Source: Nocardiopsis sp. NRRL B-16309 (GTDB taxonomy: Bacteria > Actinomycetota > Actinomycetes > Streptosporangiales > Streptosporangiaceae). From it: DNA of 64,000 nucleotides. Every line of letters begins with the position of its first letter. The stretch's first letter is position 1. The DNA lies in assembly GCF_001279585.1 (NCBI RefSeq), contig NZ_LGEC01000114.1:62001-126000 (forward strand), read 5' to 3'. The notes below the pieces were generated by a model. It did not search any database and had not been told where the DNA came from. It saw nothing but the letters and a program-made list of their open reading frames with translations. Position numbers and translations under genes: made by a program. Shown here piece by piece: positions 8,612 to 16,357 of this stretch.

Positions 8612-10516
8612 TCAGGGCGTGACGATCGCGAAGTCGGGGCGCGGCTCGTCCAGGACCGACATCAGCCGACCGAGTGCCCCGGTGTCCCCGATGTGCTCGA
8701 CACCGTCCAGCTCCCCCGTCGTGAGGACCCGGATCAGCTCCTCCTTGGTCACGCTCAACTCCAGGTCCGCCGCCTCGCCCTCGGGGTCGGGGTAGTGGAT
8801 GAGCACGCCGTTGGAGAGCATGGCCCGGTAGCGTTCGCCGCTGTCGGTCATGCGCAGGTCCAGGGACAGCCGTTCCTTCCAGGCACGGGGCCCGTCGACG
8901 CGGATGCCCACCGAGTCCAGGACCTGGGTGACGTCGAGGGCCGAGACCAGGCTGTCGGCCAGCGCGATGGCGGTCGGCGGCACACCGTCGCGCAGCTCCT
9001 TGGCCCCCACCAGGAAGAAGTTCCGCCAGATGGCGTTCTCGGCCCCGTACCCGAGCCGGGTGAGGACGTCCGCCAGCAGCTCCTTGGTGTCGTCCCGGTC
9101 CGGTGCGGCGAAGACCGCGTGCGAGGCGAGCTCCGCGGCGAAGCGCAGGTCGTCCTCGTCGGCGAAGGCCCGGGCCCGGTCCAGCAGGGCGTCCACGCCG
9201 CCCATGGCGCGGGCGTAGCGCTCTCCCTGGGCCCGCGGGGGGTGCTGCCACAGGTGGGCGGGGTTTCCGTCGAACCACCCCATGTACCGCTGGTAGACGG
9301 CCTTGATGTTGTGCGAGATCGAGCCGTAGTAGCCGCGGGCGCTCCAGGCCTCCTCCAGCCCCGGCGGAATCGCCAGCTCCTCCGCGATCTCGATGCCCGT
9401 CGACCCCTTGTTCATCATCCGCAGGGTCTGGTCGTGCAGGTAGGCGTAGATGTCGCGCTGCTCGGCGAGGAAGCCGCGGATGCCCTCGGTGCCCCAGATC
9501 GGCCAGTGGTGCGACGCGAAGACGACGTCGGAGTCGTCCGCGAACAGCTGGAGGGTCTCGTTCAGGTACCGCGACCACATCCGGGCGTCCCGGACCTGGG
9601 CGCCGCGCAGGGTGAGCAGGTTGTGCAGGGTGTGGCAGGCGTTCTCCGCGGTGCACAGGGCCCGCTGCTCCGGCAGGTGGAAGTTCATCTCCGCCGGCGC
9701 CTCGGTTCCCGGGGTCATCTGGAAGACGAACCGCACGCCGTCGAGCACCTCCTCCTGGCCCGTGCGCGTGATCTCCAGGGTCGGGGGGATCAGGCCGACC
9801 TGCCCCTGGGAGGTCCCGACGCCGAGTCCCATCCCGACCCGCCCCTCCGGTCCCGGTTCGAGTCCGAAGGCCGCGAAGTACATGCCGCGCCGGATCATCG
9901 CCGTCCCCGCGTACACGTTCTCCGACACCGCGTGTTCCATGAAGTGCTCGGGGGCGACCACCGGTACCCGGCCCGACTCGACGTGGGCCGGGTCGACCAC
10001 GCCGAGCACACCGCCGAAGTGGTCGAGGTGGGGGTGGGTGTAGACCACGGCGGTGACCGGCCGGTCCGAACGGTGTTCGCGGTACAGGGCCAGGGCCCGC
10101 GCCGCGACCTCCTCGGAGACCAGGGGGTCCACGACGACGACGCCCTCGCGGCCCTCGATCATGGTCATGTTGGACAGGTCCATGCCGCGCACCTGGTAGA
10201 CGCCCTCGGTGACCTCGTACAGGCCGCTCATGGCGGTGAGCCGGCCCTGGCGCCACAGGTGGGGGTGCACGGTGTCGGGGACGCGTTCGCCCTCCTCCTC
10301 GAAGAAGGAGAAGGGGCGCAGGTCCCAGACCGACCGGCCGCGTGCGTCGGTGACGTGCAGGGGGGCGGGGGCGATGAGTCCGCGCCGGGAGTCGTCGAAG
10401 TCGGCCGTGTCGGCCAGCGACGGGCCCCGCGTCTCCGTGCCGGCGTCCCCCGACGCCGTCGGGCGGGGGACCCCTCCGGTCGCGCGGCCGGTCCCGGTGC
10501 CGGTGCCATGTGCCAT
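8612..10516 (-). CDS. Alkyl/aryl-sulfatase (SdsA1 type, metallo-beta-lactamase fold)
   Basis: The protein has 634 residues from ATG 10516 with AGGAGG 6 nt upstream. The metallo-beta-lactamase domain occupies about residues 100-360, with the di-zinc motif THPHLDHFGG at 160-169 (HxHxDH) and further ligand region TAENACHTLHN. Then come the all-helical dimerisation domain (HDQTLRMMNKGST, SARGYYGSISHNIKAVYQRY) and a C-terminal SCP2-like lipid-binding domain ending SVLDEPRPDFAIVTP. This three-domain order and length match linear primary-alkyl sulfatases such as Pseudomonas SdsA1, which hydrolyse SDS-like esters to alcohol and sulfate. No signal peptide is seen, so it is probably cytoplasmic, unlike SdsA1. 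It stands alone. Confidence 0.93.
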   Translation of the reverse strand: MAHGTGTGTGRATGGVPRPTASGDAGTETRGPSLADTADFDDSRRGLIAPAPLHVTDARGRSVWDLRPFSFFEEEGERVPDTVHPHLWRQGRLTAMSGLYEVTEGVYQVRGMDLSNMTMIEGREGVVVVDPLVSEEVAARALALYREHRSDRPVTAVVYTHPHLDHFGGVLGVVDPAHVESGRVPVVAPEHFMEHAVSENVYAGTAMIRRGMYFAAFGLEPGPEGRVGMGLGVGTSQGQVGLIPPTLEITRTGQEEVLDGVRFVFQMTPGTEAPAEMNFHLPEQRALCTAENACHTLHNLLTLRGAQVRDARMWSRYLNETLQLFADDSDVVFASHHWPIWGTEGIRGFLAEQRDIYAYLHDQTLRMMNKGSTGIEIAEELAIPPGLEEAWSARGYYGSISHNIKAVYQRYMGWFDGNPAHLWQHPPRAQGERYARAMGGVDALLDRARAFADEDDLRFAAELASHAVFAAPDRDDTKELLADVLTRLGYGAENAIWRNFFLVGAKELRDGVPPTAIALADSLVSALDVTQVLDSVGIRVDGPRAWKERLSLDLRMTDSGERYRAMLSNGVLIHYPDPEGEAADLELSVTKEELIRVLTTGELDGVEHIGDTGALGRLMSVLDEPRPDFAIVTP

Positions 10517-10704
10517 GAGCGCCTCCTGCGGTGTGTCGTCGTCCAGGGGCGCCTCGCAACGGCCCCGGGCGTCCCGCAGCGGCACCTACCCGGCACGCGC
10601 GTGGGCTAGGGCCAAGGGACGGTCAACGTCCTCTTGGTCCGGCACGGCTCAGCGCCTTTCCCGGCTGCCGCCGTCCCCGCTCGGGCCGACACGGCCGCGG
10701 GCGG

Positions 10705-10995
10705 TCACTTCCGCTTCGCGGCCTTGCGCTTCCTGCGTTCCGAGGGGCGCAGGAGGAGTCCGATGAGCAGGCCGACGACCGCGGTGCTGCTCAGCGCGGC
10801 CCACTGCGGGGCCTCCAGGGAGAAGAACAGGACCTGGATCTCGGTCACGTCCCTGTTCTGCGCCACGAAGAAGACCGCGATGATCACCAGGATCAGCGCG
10901 ACCCAGATCCGCGGTGGGACGGACGTCGCGGAAAAGCGCTTCTCGGAGACGGGGGACCCGCTGATCGGGCCCTCCGCGGGTGTCGAAGCCGCCAT
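10705..10995 (-). CDS. LapA (DUF1049) domain small membrane protein
   Basis: The protein has 96 residues from ATG 10995, with AGGGGATG shortly upstream. Two membrane helices (IWVALILVIIAVFFVAQNR and WAALSSTAVVGLLIGLLLR) flank the family core TEIQVLFFSLEAP, with a basic C-terminus ERRKRKAAKRK. This matches the lipopolysaccharide-assembly-protein-A-like domain that is widespread in actinobacteria, which lack LPS, so the name describes the fold rather than the role. No operon partner. Confidence 0.85.
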   Translation of the reverse strand: MAASTPAEGPISGSPVSEKRFSATSVPPRIWVALILVIIAVFFVAQNRDVTEIQVLFFSLEAPQWAALSSTAVVGLLIGLLLRPSERRKRKAAKRK

Positions 10996-11406
10996 GGAAT
11001 CATCCCCTGTTCGACGTGACGTGGGCGTGGAGCACCCGGAACACTCGTTCACGGGCGTGTACGGCATTCCCCACGTCCGATATCGCCGAAGACAAGGGGC
11101 GGCCAATTCCTGCCCTGTATCCGACCGGCCTCCGACGGGTCTTGGCACCGCCCGGCGCACTCGGTCCGACCGTCCCCCTGGTCACGGTGGCGGCCGAGGA
11201 GTCCTCCAGGATCCACAGGCGCTCGCCGACCCGGGGGCTGTCCGGTCCGCAGGCGTCTGCGGACGGGCGGGCACGCGTCAGGTCGGTCCCCCGCCCCCGG
11301 GTCGGGTCGGAGCCGGGGGAGCGAAGAGGGATAGAGGGTGGCCGGTCGCCCGACGTCGGAGCGTGCGACCGGCCGGGGCCGCGCTGTCGCGGAGCGTGCG
11401 TGCGGG
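10996..11406. other. 410-bp intergenic region
   Basis: No convincing gene. It holds the terminator-like hairpin of the DUF4333 gene near its right end, and presumably the promoter of the LapA-like gene in the less GC-rich stretch 10990-11110. Confidence 0.5.
11340..11374 (-). terminator. Terminator-like hairpin after DUF4333 gene
   Basis: Perfect 10-bp arms GGCCGGTCGC (11340-11349) and GCGACCGGCC (11365-11374) lie about 30 bases beyond the lipoprotein stop. The loop contains a small CGACGTCG palindrome. Confidence 0.65.
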
Positions 11407-11739
11407 CTACAGGGCCTCGTCGTCGACCTGGATGTTCCACTGGACGCTGGTCCCGTTGACTGAGGTCGCCGTGATGGTCACGCCGTAGTTCATCCCGCCG
11501 CTCACCATGTTGCAGCGGATCTCGGCGCCCACCTCCGCCGGAAGGTCCTGGGTGCAGGTGAACTCGTCCGGTGCCTGGCCTGCCTCCGCCAGCATCTCGC
11601 TCGAGCGTTCGGCGACCAGTTCGGCGTCGACGTCGCCGGGGCCGCCGATGCTGAAGGAGCAACCGGTGGACAGGAGCAGGGGCAGCGCGCCCAGAACGGC
11701 TCCGGTGACGAGGGTGTGACGTTTGACCTGCTGCCGCAT
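11407..11739 (-). CDS. DUF4333 domain-containing lipoprotein
   Basis: The protein has 110 residues from ATG 11739, preceded by GAGGAGG. A basic start (MRQQVKRH), a hydrophobic stretch (LVTGAVLGALPLLLSTG) and Cys at about residue 27 form a lipobox (LSTGC). The mature part has the DUF4333 pattern: a helix DVDAELVAERSSEMLAEAG, a Cys pair in FTCTQDL and EIRCNM, and the strands NYGVTITATSVNG and VQWNIQVD. The two Cys probably form a disulfide outside the membrane. Function unknown; typical of actinobacterial surface lipoproteins. Confidence 0.85.
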   Translation of the reverse strand: MRQQVKRHTLVTGAVLGALPLLLSTGCSFSIGGPGDVDAELVAERSSEMLAEAGQAPDEFTCTQDLPAEVGAEIRCNMVSGGMNYGVTITATSVNGTSVQWNIQVDDEAL

Positions 11740-11880
11740 CGCGGCCTCCTCTGTTTCGGGGGACATGCCACATGAACCGACGGCGGGAGCGTTGGGCCGG
11801 TTCCCCGTTCACCCGTCCCGATACCGCCCTGTTGCCGGATGTCCGCTCTGTTCACCCGGGAGACGCGCGGGGCCCGCGGT

Positions 11881-14715
11881 TCACCGCGCGTCGCGGATCC
11901 GCTTCTCGGTCTCCCGTACCTGCTCCGCCCGGTGCTGCTCGCGGTAGAGCGCCAGGGCCCGCCGCCAGGCCTCGCGGGCGTGTCCCGTCTCGCCGAGGGC
12001 GGCATGGGCCTCGGCGAGGCCGCTGAGCGCGTCGGCCTCCTCGGTGGCGCGCGCCAGGCTCCGGTAGAGGCGGACCGCCCGACGGTAGTGCGCGACGGCT
12101 TCGGCGTGGCGGCCGGCTCGGGCGGCGACGTAGCCCAGGCTGTCCAGGGCGTCCGCCTCACCGTGCCGGTTGCCGAGGGCCCGGCACGCGTCCAGCGAGG
12201 CCTGGCAGTGGGCGCGGCCGAGTTCGTGCCGACCGAACCGCGCCAGGCACCAGCCCAGGTTGTTGAGCGCGCCCGCCTCCCACCACGCGTCACCGACGCT
12301 CCGGTACAGGTCCAGGGACCGCTCCCCGTGCTCCACGGCCGACCGCTCGTCCCCGGAGAGGATCGCGGACAGCAGGAGGGCCTGGTGCGTGTGCGCCTGG
12401 TTGAGCAGGTCACCGGTGTCCTCGAACCGCGTGAGGGCCTGGACGAGGTGGTCGGCGGGTTCCTCGCCGCGGCGCCCGGCCAGGAGCAGGGCGGAGGCCA
12501 GCCCCCGGTGGGCCAGCGCCCTCAGCGTCGGGGCGTCCGGACCGTCCAGCCTGGTCGCGGCGTCGAGCCCGGCACGGCCGTTGGCGACGAAGTCGTCGAC
12601 CGGGCCGCAGCGCCGCAGGAACAGGTGGGAGTCCCAGCACAGCCGCCAGGCCTGGCGGTGCAGCCCCAGGTCCGAGGCGAGGCGGACCACGGTGGGCAGC
12701 CAGGACCGCTCGGCGGAGAACCACTCCATCGCCTCGGCCTCGTTCGACGGCGGCGGGGCCGCCGGGGGCCCGTCGGCCGGTTCCTCGCCTACGGACGAGG
12801 CGGTGTCGTGGGGGCCCAGGTGGCGGTTGCCGGCCGCGGCGGTGCGGACGTAGTGGGCGACCAGCGCGTGCAGGGCCCGGCGCCGGTCCTCCTCCGGCTG
12901 GTCCCGCTCGGCCCGTTCCCTGCTGTGCAGGCGGACCAGGTCGTGCAGTTCGTAGCGGCCAGGCGCCGGCTGGTGGACGAGGTGGGCCGACTCCAGTGTG
13001 CGCAGGAGCACCCGGGTGCGGGCGGGAGCGAGCCCGGCGAGCGCCGCGGTGGCCGGTAGCCCGATGCACTGTCCCGGGGCGAGGCCGAGCAGGCCCAGCA
13101 GCCGGGCCGCGGGCCCGGGCAGCGCCCGGTAGGAGGCGTCGAGGACGCCGCGCAGCGACGTGCCGCCATCGCCGGCGTCCAGGGTGTCGAGCCGTGTGGC
13201 GGTCTCCCCCAGTTCGGACGCGAGTTCGGCGAGCGGCAGGTGCGGGGTGGCCATGACGTGGGCGGCGGTGATGGTGAGTGCCAGGGGGAGCCCGCCGCTG
13301 CCGGCGGCGATCGCGTCCACCGCGTCCGGCTCCCGCGCCGCGCGGCGCTCACCGACTCTGGCGGTGAACAGTCGGCGCGCTCCGGCGGGGGTGAGCGGGT
13401 CGAGTGTTACGCCGCGGGCCCCTTCGGTGGCGATCAGACCGCTGAGCCGGTCGCGGCTGGTGACGATGACAGTGCAGGAGGGGGAACCGGGGATCAGGGG
13501 GCGGACCTGCTCCGAGTCGCGCGCGTTGTCCAGCACGACCAGGATCCGCTTGCGGGCGAGCAGGCTGCGGAACAGGCCGAACCGCGCGTCGGTACTGGCG
13601 GGGACGGCGTTCTGGTCGACTCCCAGAGCGGTGAGGAGGTCGCGGATCGCGGCCTGGGGCGTGGTGGCGGGTGTGCTCGGGGAGAAACCGTGCAGGTTCA
13701 CGTAGAGCTGGCCGTCGGGGAACCGGTCGAGGTTGTCGTGCGCCCACCGCAGGGCCAGCGAGGTCTTGCCGACCCCGCCCAGACCGCAGACCACGGTGAC
13801 CGGTACCGCTCCGGGACGCTGGGCCGAGTCGAGTGCGGCGAGGCCCTCCTCGCGTCCGATCAGCACCGGCGGCGCGGGCGGGAGCTGGCCCGGCGCGGGC
13901 ATGGCCGCGGGCGCGGCGGCCGGGTCCGACCGCAGGCGGGGGGCCGCCACGGGAGACGGGGCGTCCAGGGCCGGGTCGCTGTTGAGGATCCTCAGGTGCA
14001 GGTCCCGGAGCTCGGTTCCGGGGTCGGTGCCCATCTCCTCGCCCAGGGCCTTGCGGGTGTGCTCGAAGCGTTCCAGCGCCTGCGCGGCTCGCCCCTCCCG
14101 GTACAGCGTGAGCATGAGCTGGCCGATCAGGCGCTCGTCGAGCGGATGCCGTTCGGCGAGGGAGAGCAGGTCGCCGAGCAGGGCCGCCTGCCTGCCCTGG
14201 CGCAGCAGCAGGTCGTTGCGGTCGAGTTCGGCCCGGAAGCGTTCCAGCCGCAGCTGTTCGCGGGCCTCGTTGATCCAGGGGCTGTCCAGGGCGCCGAAGG
14301 GGTCGGACCGCCACAGGCCGAACGCGTCCTCGTACAGGGCGAGAGCCGGTCCCCCGCTGGGCGAGGCCCGCGCCCTGGCGACCAGGTCGCGGTAGCGGAC
14401 CAGGTCGATCGCGGCGCACACGTCGGCGGCGACCGCGAGGACGTAGCCGCCCGGACGCCGTTGCACCCTGGTGTCCGTGCCGGACGCGTCCAGGGCCGAC
14501 CGCAGCCGGGAGACGTAGCTGTACAGGGACGAACGGGCTCCGCTGGGCGGTCGCCGGCCCCAGACCCGGTCGATCAGCCGGTCCACAGTGACCGGACGGT
14601 TGGCGTCGGCCAGCAGCCCGAGGAACACGGCCTGCCGCCGCACGTGTCCCAGGTCGACGGGGCGGCCGTCGATCCGTGCCGCGATGTCACCCAGTACGGA
14701 GATCTCTAGTGTCAT
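11881..14715 (-). CDS. AfsR/SARP-family transcriptional regulator (SARP-NB-ARC-TPR)
   Basis: This 944-residue multidomain regulator starts at ATG 14715. A winged-helix OmpR-like DNA-binding domain (1-95, LGDIAARIDGRPVDLGHVRRQ) is followed by the bacterial transcriptional activation domain (100-245). The NB-ARC/STAND ATPase has a P-loop GLGGVGKTS at 311-319, a Walker B-like RILVVLDNARD, and the GLPLAL motif. A winged-helix region and TPR repeats (about 760-944, for example GWCLARFGRHELGRAHCQASL and GYVAARAGRHAEAVAHYRRAV) end it. Architecture and length match AfsR, a pleiotropic activator of secondary metabolism that is phosphorylated in Streptomyces. No biosynthetic cluster adjoins it here, so it may act globally or on a remote target. 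Confidence 0.93.
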   Translation of the reverse strand: MTLEISVLGDIAARIDGRPVDLGHVRRQAVFLGLLADANRPVTVDRLIDRVWGRRPPSGARSSLYSYVSRLRSALDASGTDTRVQRRPGGYVLAVAADVCAAIDLVRYRDLVARARASPSGGPALALYEDAFGLWRSDPFGALDSPWINEAREQLRLERFRAELDRNDLLLRQGRQAALLGDLLSLAERHPLDERLIGQLMLTLYREGRAAQALERFEHTRKALGEEMGTDPGTELRDLHLRILNSDPALDAPSPVAAPRLRSDPAAAPAAMPAPGQLPPAPPVLIGREEGLAALDSAQRPGAVPVTVVCGLGGVGKTSLALRWAHDNLDRFPDGQLYVNLHGFSPSTPATTPQAAIRDLLTALGVDQNAVPASTDARFGLFRSLLARKRILVVLDNARDSEQVRPLIPGSPSCTVIVTSRDRLSGLIATEGARGVTLDPLTPAGARRLFTARVGERRAAREPDAVDAIAAGSGGLPLALTITAAHVMATPHLPLAELASELGETATRLDTLDAGDGGTSLRGVLDASYRALPGPAARLLGLLGLAPGQCIGLPATAALAGLAPARTRVLLRTLESAHLVHQPAPGRYELHDLVRLHSRERAERDQPEEDRRRALHALVAHYVRTAAAGNRHLGPHDTASSVGEEPADGPPAAPPPSNEAEAMEWFSAERSWLPTVVRLASDLGLHRQAWRLCWDSHLFLRRCGPVDDFVANGRAGLDAATRLDGPDAPTLRALAHRGLASALLLAGRRGEEPADHLVQALTRFEDTGDLLNQAHTHQALLLSAILSGDERSAVEHGERSLDLYRSVGDAWWEAGALNNLGWCLARFGRHELGRAHCQASLDACRALGNRHGEADALDSLGYVAARAGRHAEAVAHYRRAVRLYRSLARATEEADALSGLAEAHAALGETGHAREAWRRALALYREQHRAEQVRETEKRIRDAR

Positions 14716-15376
14716 GACCCCACCGGTTCGGAAGATGTCCCAAGGAATGGCGTGACTCGGAGTGGCATCGCCCTGACCGAGCGGTCGGCGTCCGACCGCG
14801 CTTTCCGGGCGCGCACTCCCCTCGTCGGGGAATCAGCAGAACGATAGACCTCGGGAGCGCCGACCGGAAGACCGAGGCACTCCATTCCAGGAAGACGAAT
14901 CCGAACGGGGGAACGCGTTTCTCATGGTCCCTGACCAAGGCCGCAATGGCACCGTGACTGACCCTCCTACACCCTGGCGGGACCATGAGGACAAAAATGA
15001 GGAGTTCACGTTGTCCGTCCGGAATCGGCGGCGCCTCCGCGGCACCGAAACCCCTCTCCCTGCGGCCCCTGCGACTCCCCGACGCACGCGCACCGAGCCC
15101 GCACTCCGACCGAATGGACCACGGTCGCCCTTTTCCTCGAAAGGACACCGACACCGACCGGCGGGACGGGTCGAAGCAGCCAGAAAAGGGCGGAGATCCG
15201 ACCGGATCAGGCTCCGAATGGGGAGGAGTGGCACTCATCACGGGAGAACACAGAAGAGACAAAAAACGTCGCCGCTTCATGGAATGCGCACGTGCGGGAG
15301 AGGGCCGGAGGAAAGGCGGGGCACCGCCGCACCCGAGGGGTGTTCCGCCCGGGCGCCTCGCGCACGGCCGGACCGC
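14716..15376. other. 660-bp intergenic region without a supported gene
   Basis: It contains less GC-rich patches (about 14830-15010 and 15230-15290) and presumably the AfsR-type gene promoter. Open frames on both strands give Arg/Pro/Ser-rich translations with no recognisable features. Confidence 0.5.
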
Positions 15377-15682
15377 TCAGGACTCCGCGGCGTGCCGGAT
15401 CGCGTCGAGGACGATGTGGGCGATGTGGTCGTCGACGAGGGAGTACTCGACCTCCCGGGCCTTGCGGTGGGCCGCGACGATCCGCGACGAGCGCAGAACC
15501 CGCAGGTGCTGGGAGACCAGGGGCTGGCTCGCTTCCAGGGCGTCGACGAGTTCGTGGACGCACTTGTCACCCTGGGCCAGTTCCCGGACGATCCCCAACC
15601 GCAGTGGTGAGGCGAGCGCCCGCAGCAGCTCGCCCGCCGGGCGCAGTTCCCGCAGGGGATCATGAGAGGAAACCGTTGTCAT
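15377..15682 (-). CDS. ArsR/SmtB-family metal-sensing repressor
   Basis: The protein has 101 residues from ATG 15682 (an ATG at 15688 would add two residues). The winged-helix core contains LRLGIVRELAQGDKCVHELV and the recognition helix SQPLVSQHLRVLRSS. The last helix reads DDHIAHIVLDAIRHAAE, which reproduces exactly the alpha-5 zinc site of SmtB/CzrA (D-x-H, then His eleven residues on, then Glu three further). So the inducer is probably Zn(II) or Co(II). There is no Shine-Dalgarno sequence; a TAATAT box lies only a few bases before the ATG, which suggests a leaderless transcript. The gene lies 65 bp downstream of the His-rich protein gene on the same strand, and its start codon sits in a 15-bp inverted repeat. 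Confidence 0.9.
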   Translation of the reverse strand: MTTVSSHDPLRELRPAGELLRALASPLRLGIVRELAQGDKCVHELVDALEASQPLVSQHLRVLRSSRIVAAHRKAREVEYSLVDDHIAHIVLDAIRHAAES

Positions 15683-15713
15683 ATGCACATATTAGCAAAT
15701 GACAACGGTTTCC
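15668..15713. promoter_or_regulatory. 15-bp perfect inverted repeat spanning the arsR-type start codon
   Basis: Arms GGAAACCGTTGTCAT (15668-15682) and ATGACAACGGTTTCC (15699-15713) flank a 16-base AT-rich spacer. The regulator ATG lies at the inner edge of one arm. It could be an autoregulatory operator. If transcription reads through from the His-rich gene, the RNA would form a hairpin that occludes the start codon. The spacer contains TAGCAA, also found at 16159-16164. Confidence 0.65.
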
Positions 15714-15747
15714 CTTTCCAGCCGGGGGCGGCGCCCCGGGGAAACGG

Positions 15748-16053
15748 TCAGTGGTCGTCCCAGTGCCCCTCGTGGGCCGCGTGGCGGTGCCCGTCGTGCA
15801 GGTAGTCGACGTGGTCGCCGTGCGGGACGGCGACGTGGCCGCAGCCGTGCCCGTGCTCGTGCGCGTCGTGGCCTTCGTGGACCACGTGCCCGGCCGGGAC
15901 GCACTCGTCGACGTGGTCCTCGTGCACGCGGTGGACGTGGCCGTCGTGCGCGTAGTCGACGTGGTCGCCGTGCGGGAACGTGACGTGGCCGCACGCCTCT
16001 CCGTGGGCGTGCGCGTGGTCGCTGTGCGTGCGGTGCTCGGTGGCGCTGGTCAT
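15748..16053 (-). CDS. His-rich putative zinc-binding protein with internal duplication
   Basis: The protein has 101 residues from ATG 16053. About a quarter of the residues are His and there are three Cys. It is built of two similar units: CGHVTFPHGDHVDYAHDGHV near residues 22-41 and CGHVAVPHGDHVDYLHDGHR near 71-90. A linker with DECVPAGHVVHEGHDAHEHG lies between, and the end is HEGHWDDH. The CGHxxxxHGDHxDYxHDGH unit occurs widely in bacteria near metal transport genes and is often annotated as a zinc transporter permease, although there is no membrane segment. It most likely binds or buffers zinc in the cytoplasm. The SmtB-type regulator downstream and the Zn ABC importer 1.4 kb away support this; the function is inference. 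Confidence 0.8.
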   Translation of the reverse strand: MTSATEHRTHSDHAHAHGEACGHVTFPHGDHVDYAHDGHVHRVHEDHVDECVPAGHVVHEGHDAHEHGHGCGHVAVPHGDHVDYLHDGHRHAAHEGHWDDH

Positions 16054-16156
16054 GACCGGACTCCCTGACTCGACGGGACACTGGTTGCGGGACGACCCGA
16101 GGGCCCGCGCACACGCAAGGCGCGCGGAGGCCGCGTCGCCGCCCCTCTGATCAATG

Positions 16157-16177
16157 TATAGCAATACTTGCATAATA
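16157..16177. promoter_or_regulatory. AT-rich imperfect palindrome upstream of His-rich gene
   Basis: The sequence TATAGCAATACTTGCATAATA has a GCAA-TAC-TTGC core and stands out in GC-rich DNA. It lies about 100 bp upstream of the His-rich gene, in the 304-bp gap before the imine reductase gene, and shares TAGCAA with the regulator start region. It is a candidate ArsR-type operator or promoter; nothing else is seen in this gap. Confidence 0.35.
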
Positions 16178-16357
16178 GAAGGTAGGAGCCTCCCCGCGCC
16201 GGGATTCCCCGTCAAAGCGCACCGGGCTCCGAAGGCAGGCCCAGGCTGCTCCGAAGGCGCTCCGAAGTCGGCCCGGAGGATTCCCGAAGGGGCGCGGCGC
16301 AGAGTCGGTGGTGTCACCGCGGCCGGACCGACGGCCGCCCGTCCATCGGAGCACCGC

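Noticed and set aside
8393..10609. A 738-codon plus-strand frame opposite the alkylsulfatase
   Set aside because: No domains, and the opposite strand has the full alkylsulfatase with catalytic motifs.
10590..10650. Imperfect hairpin CCAAGGGAC...GTCCTCTTGG upstream of the alkylsulfatase as an operator
   Set aside because: Two mismatches in ten bases; not distinguishable from chance in this GC-rich sequence.
14985..15665. Plus-strand frame starting MRTKMRSSRCPSGIGGASAA as a possible secreted peptide gene
   Set aside because: No signal peptide or family feature, and its second half is antisense to the ArsR-type gene.
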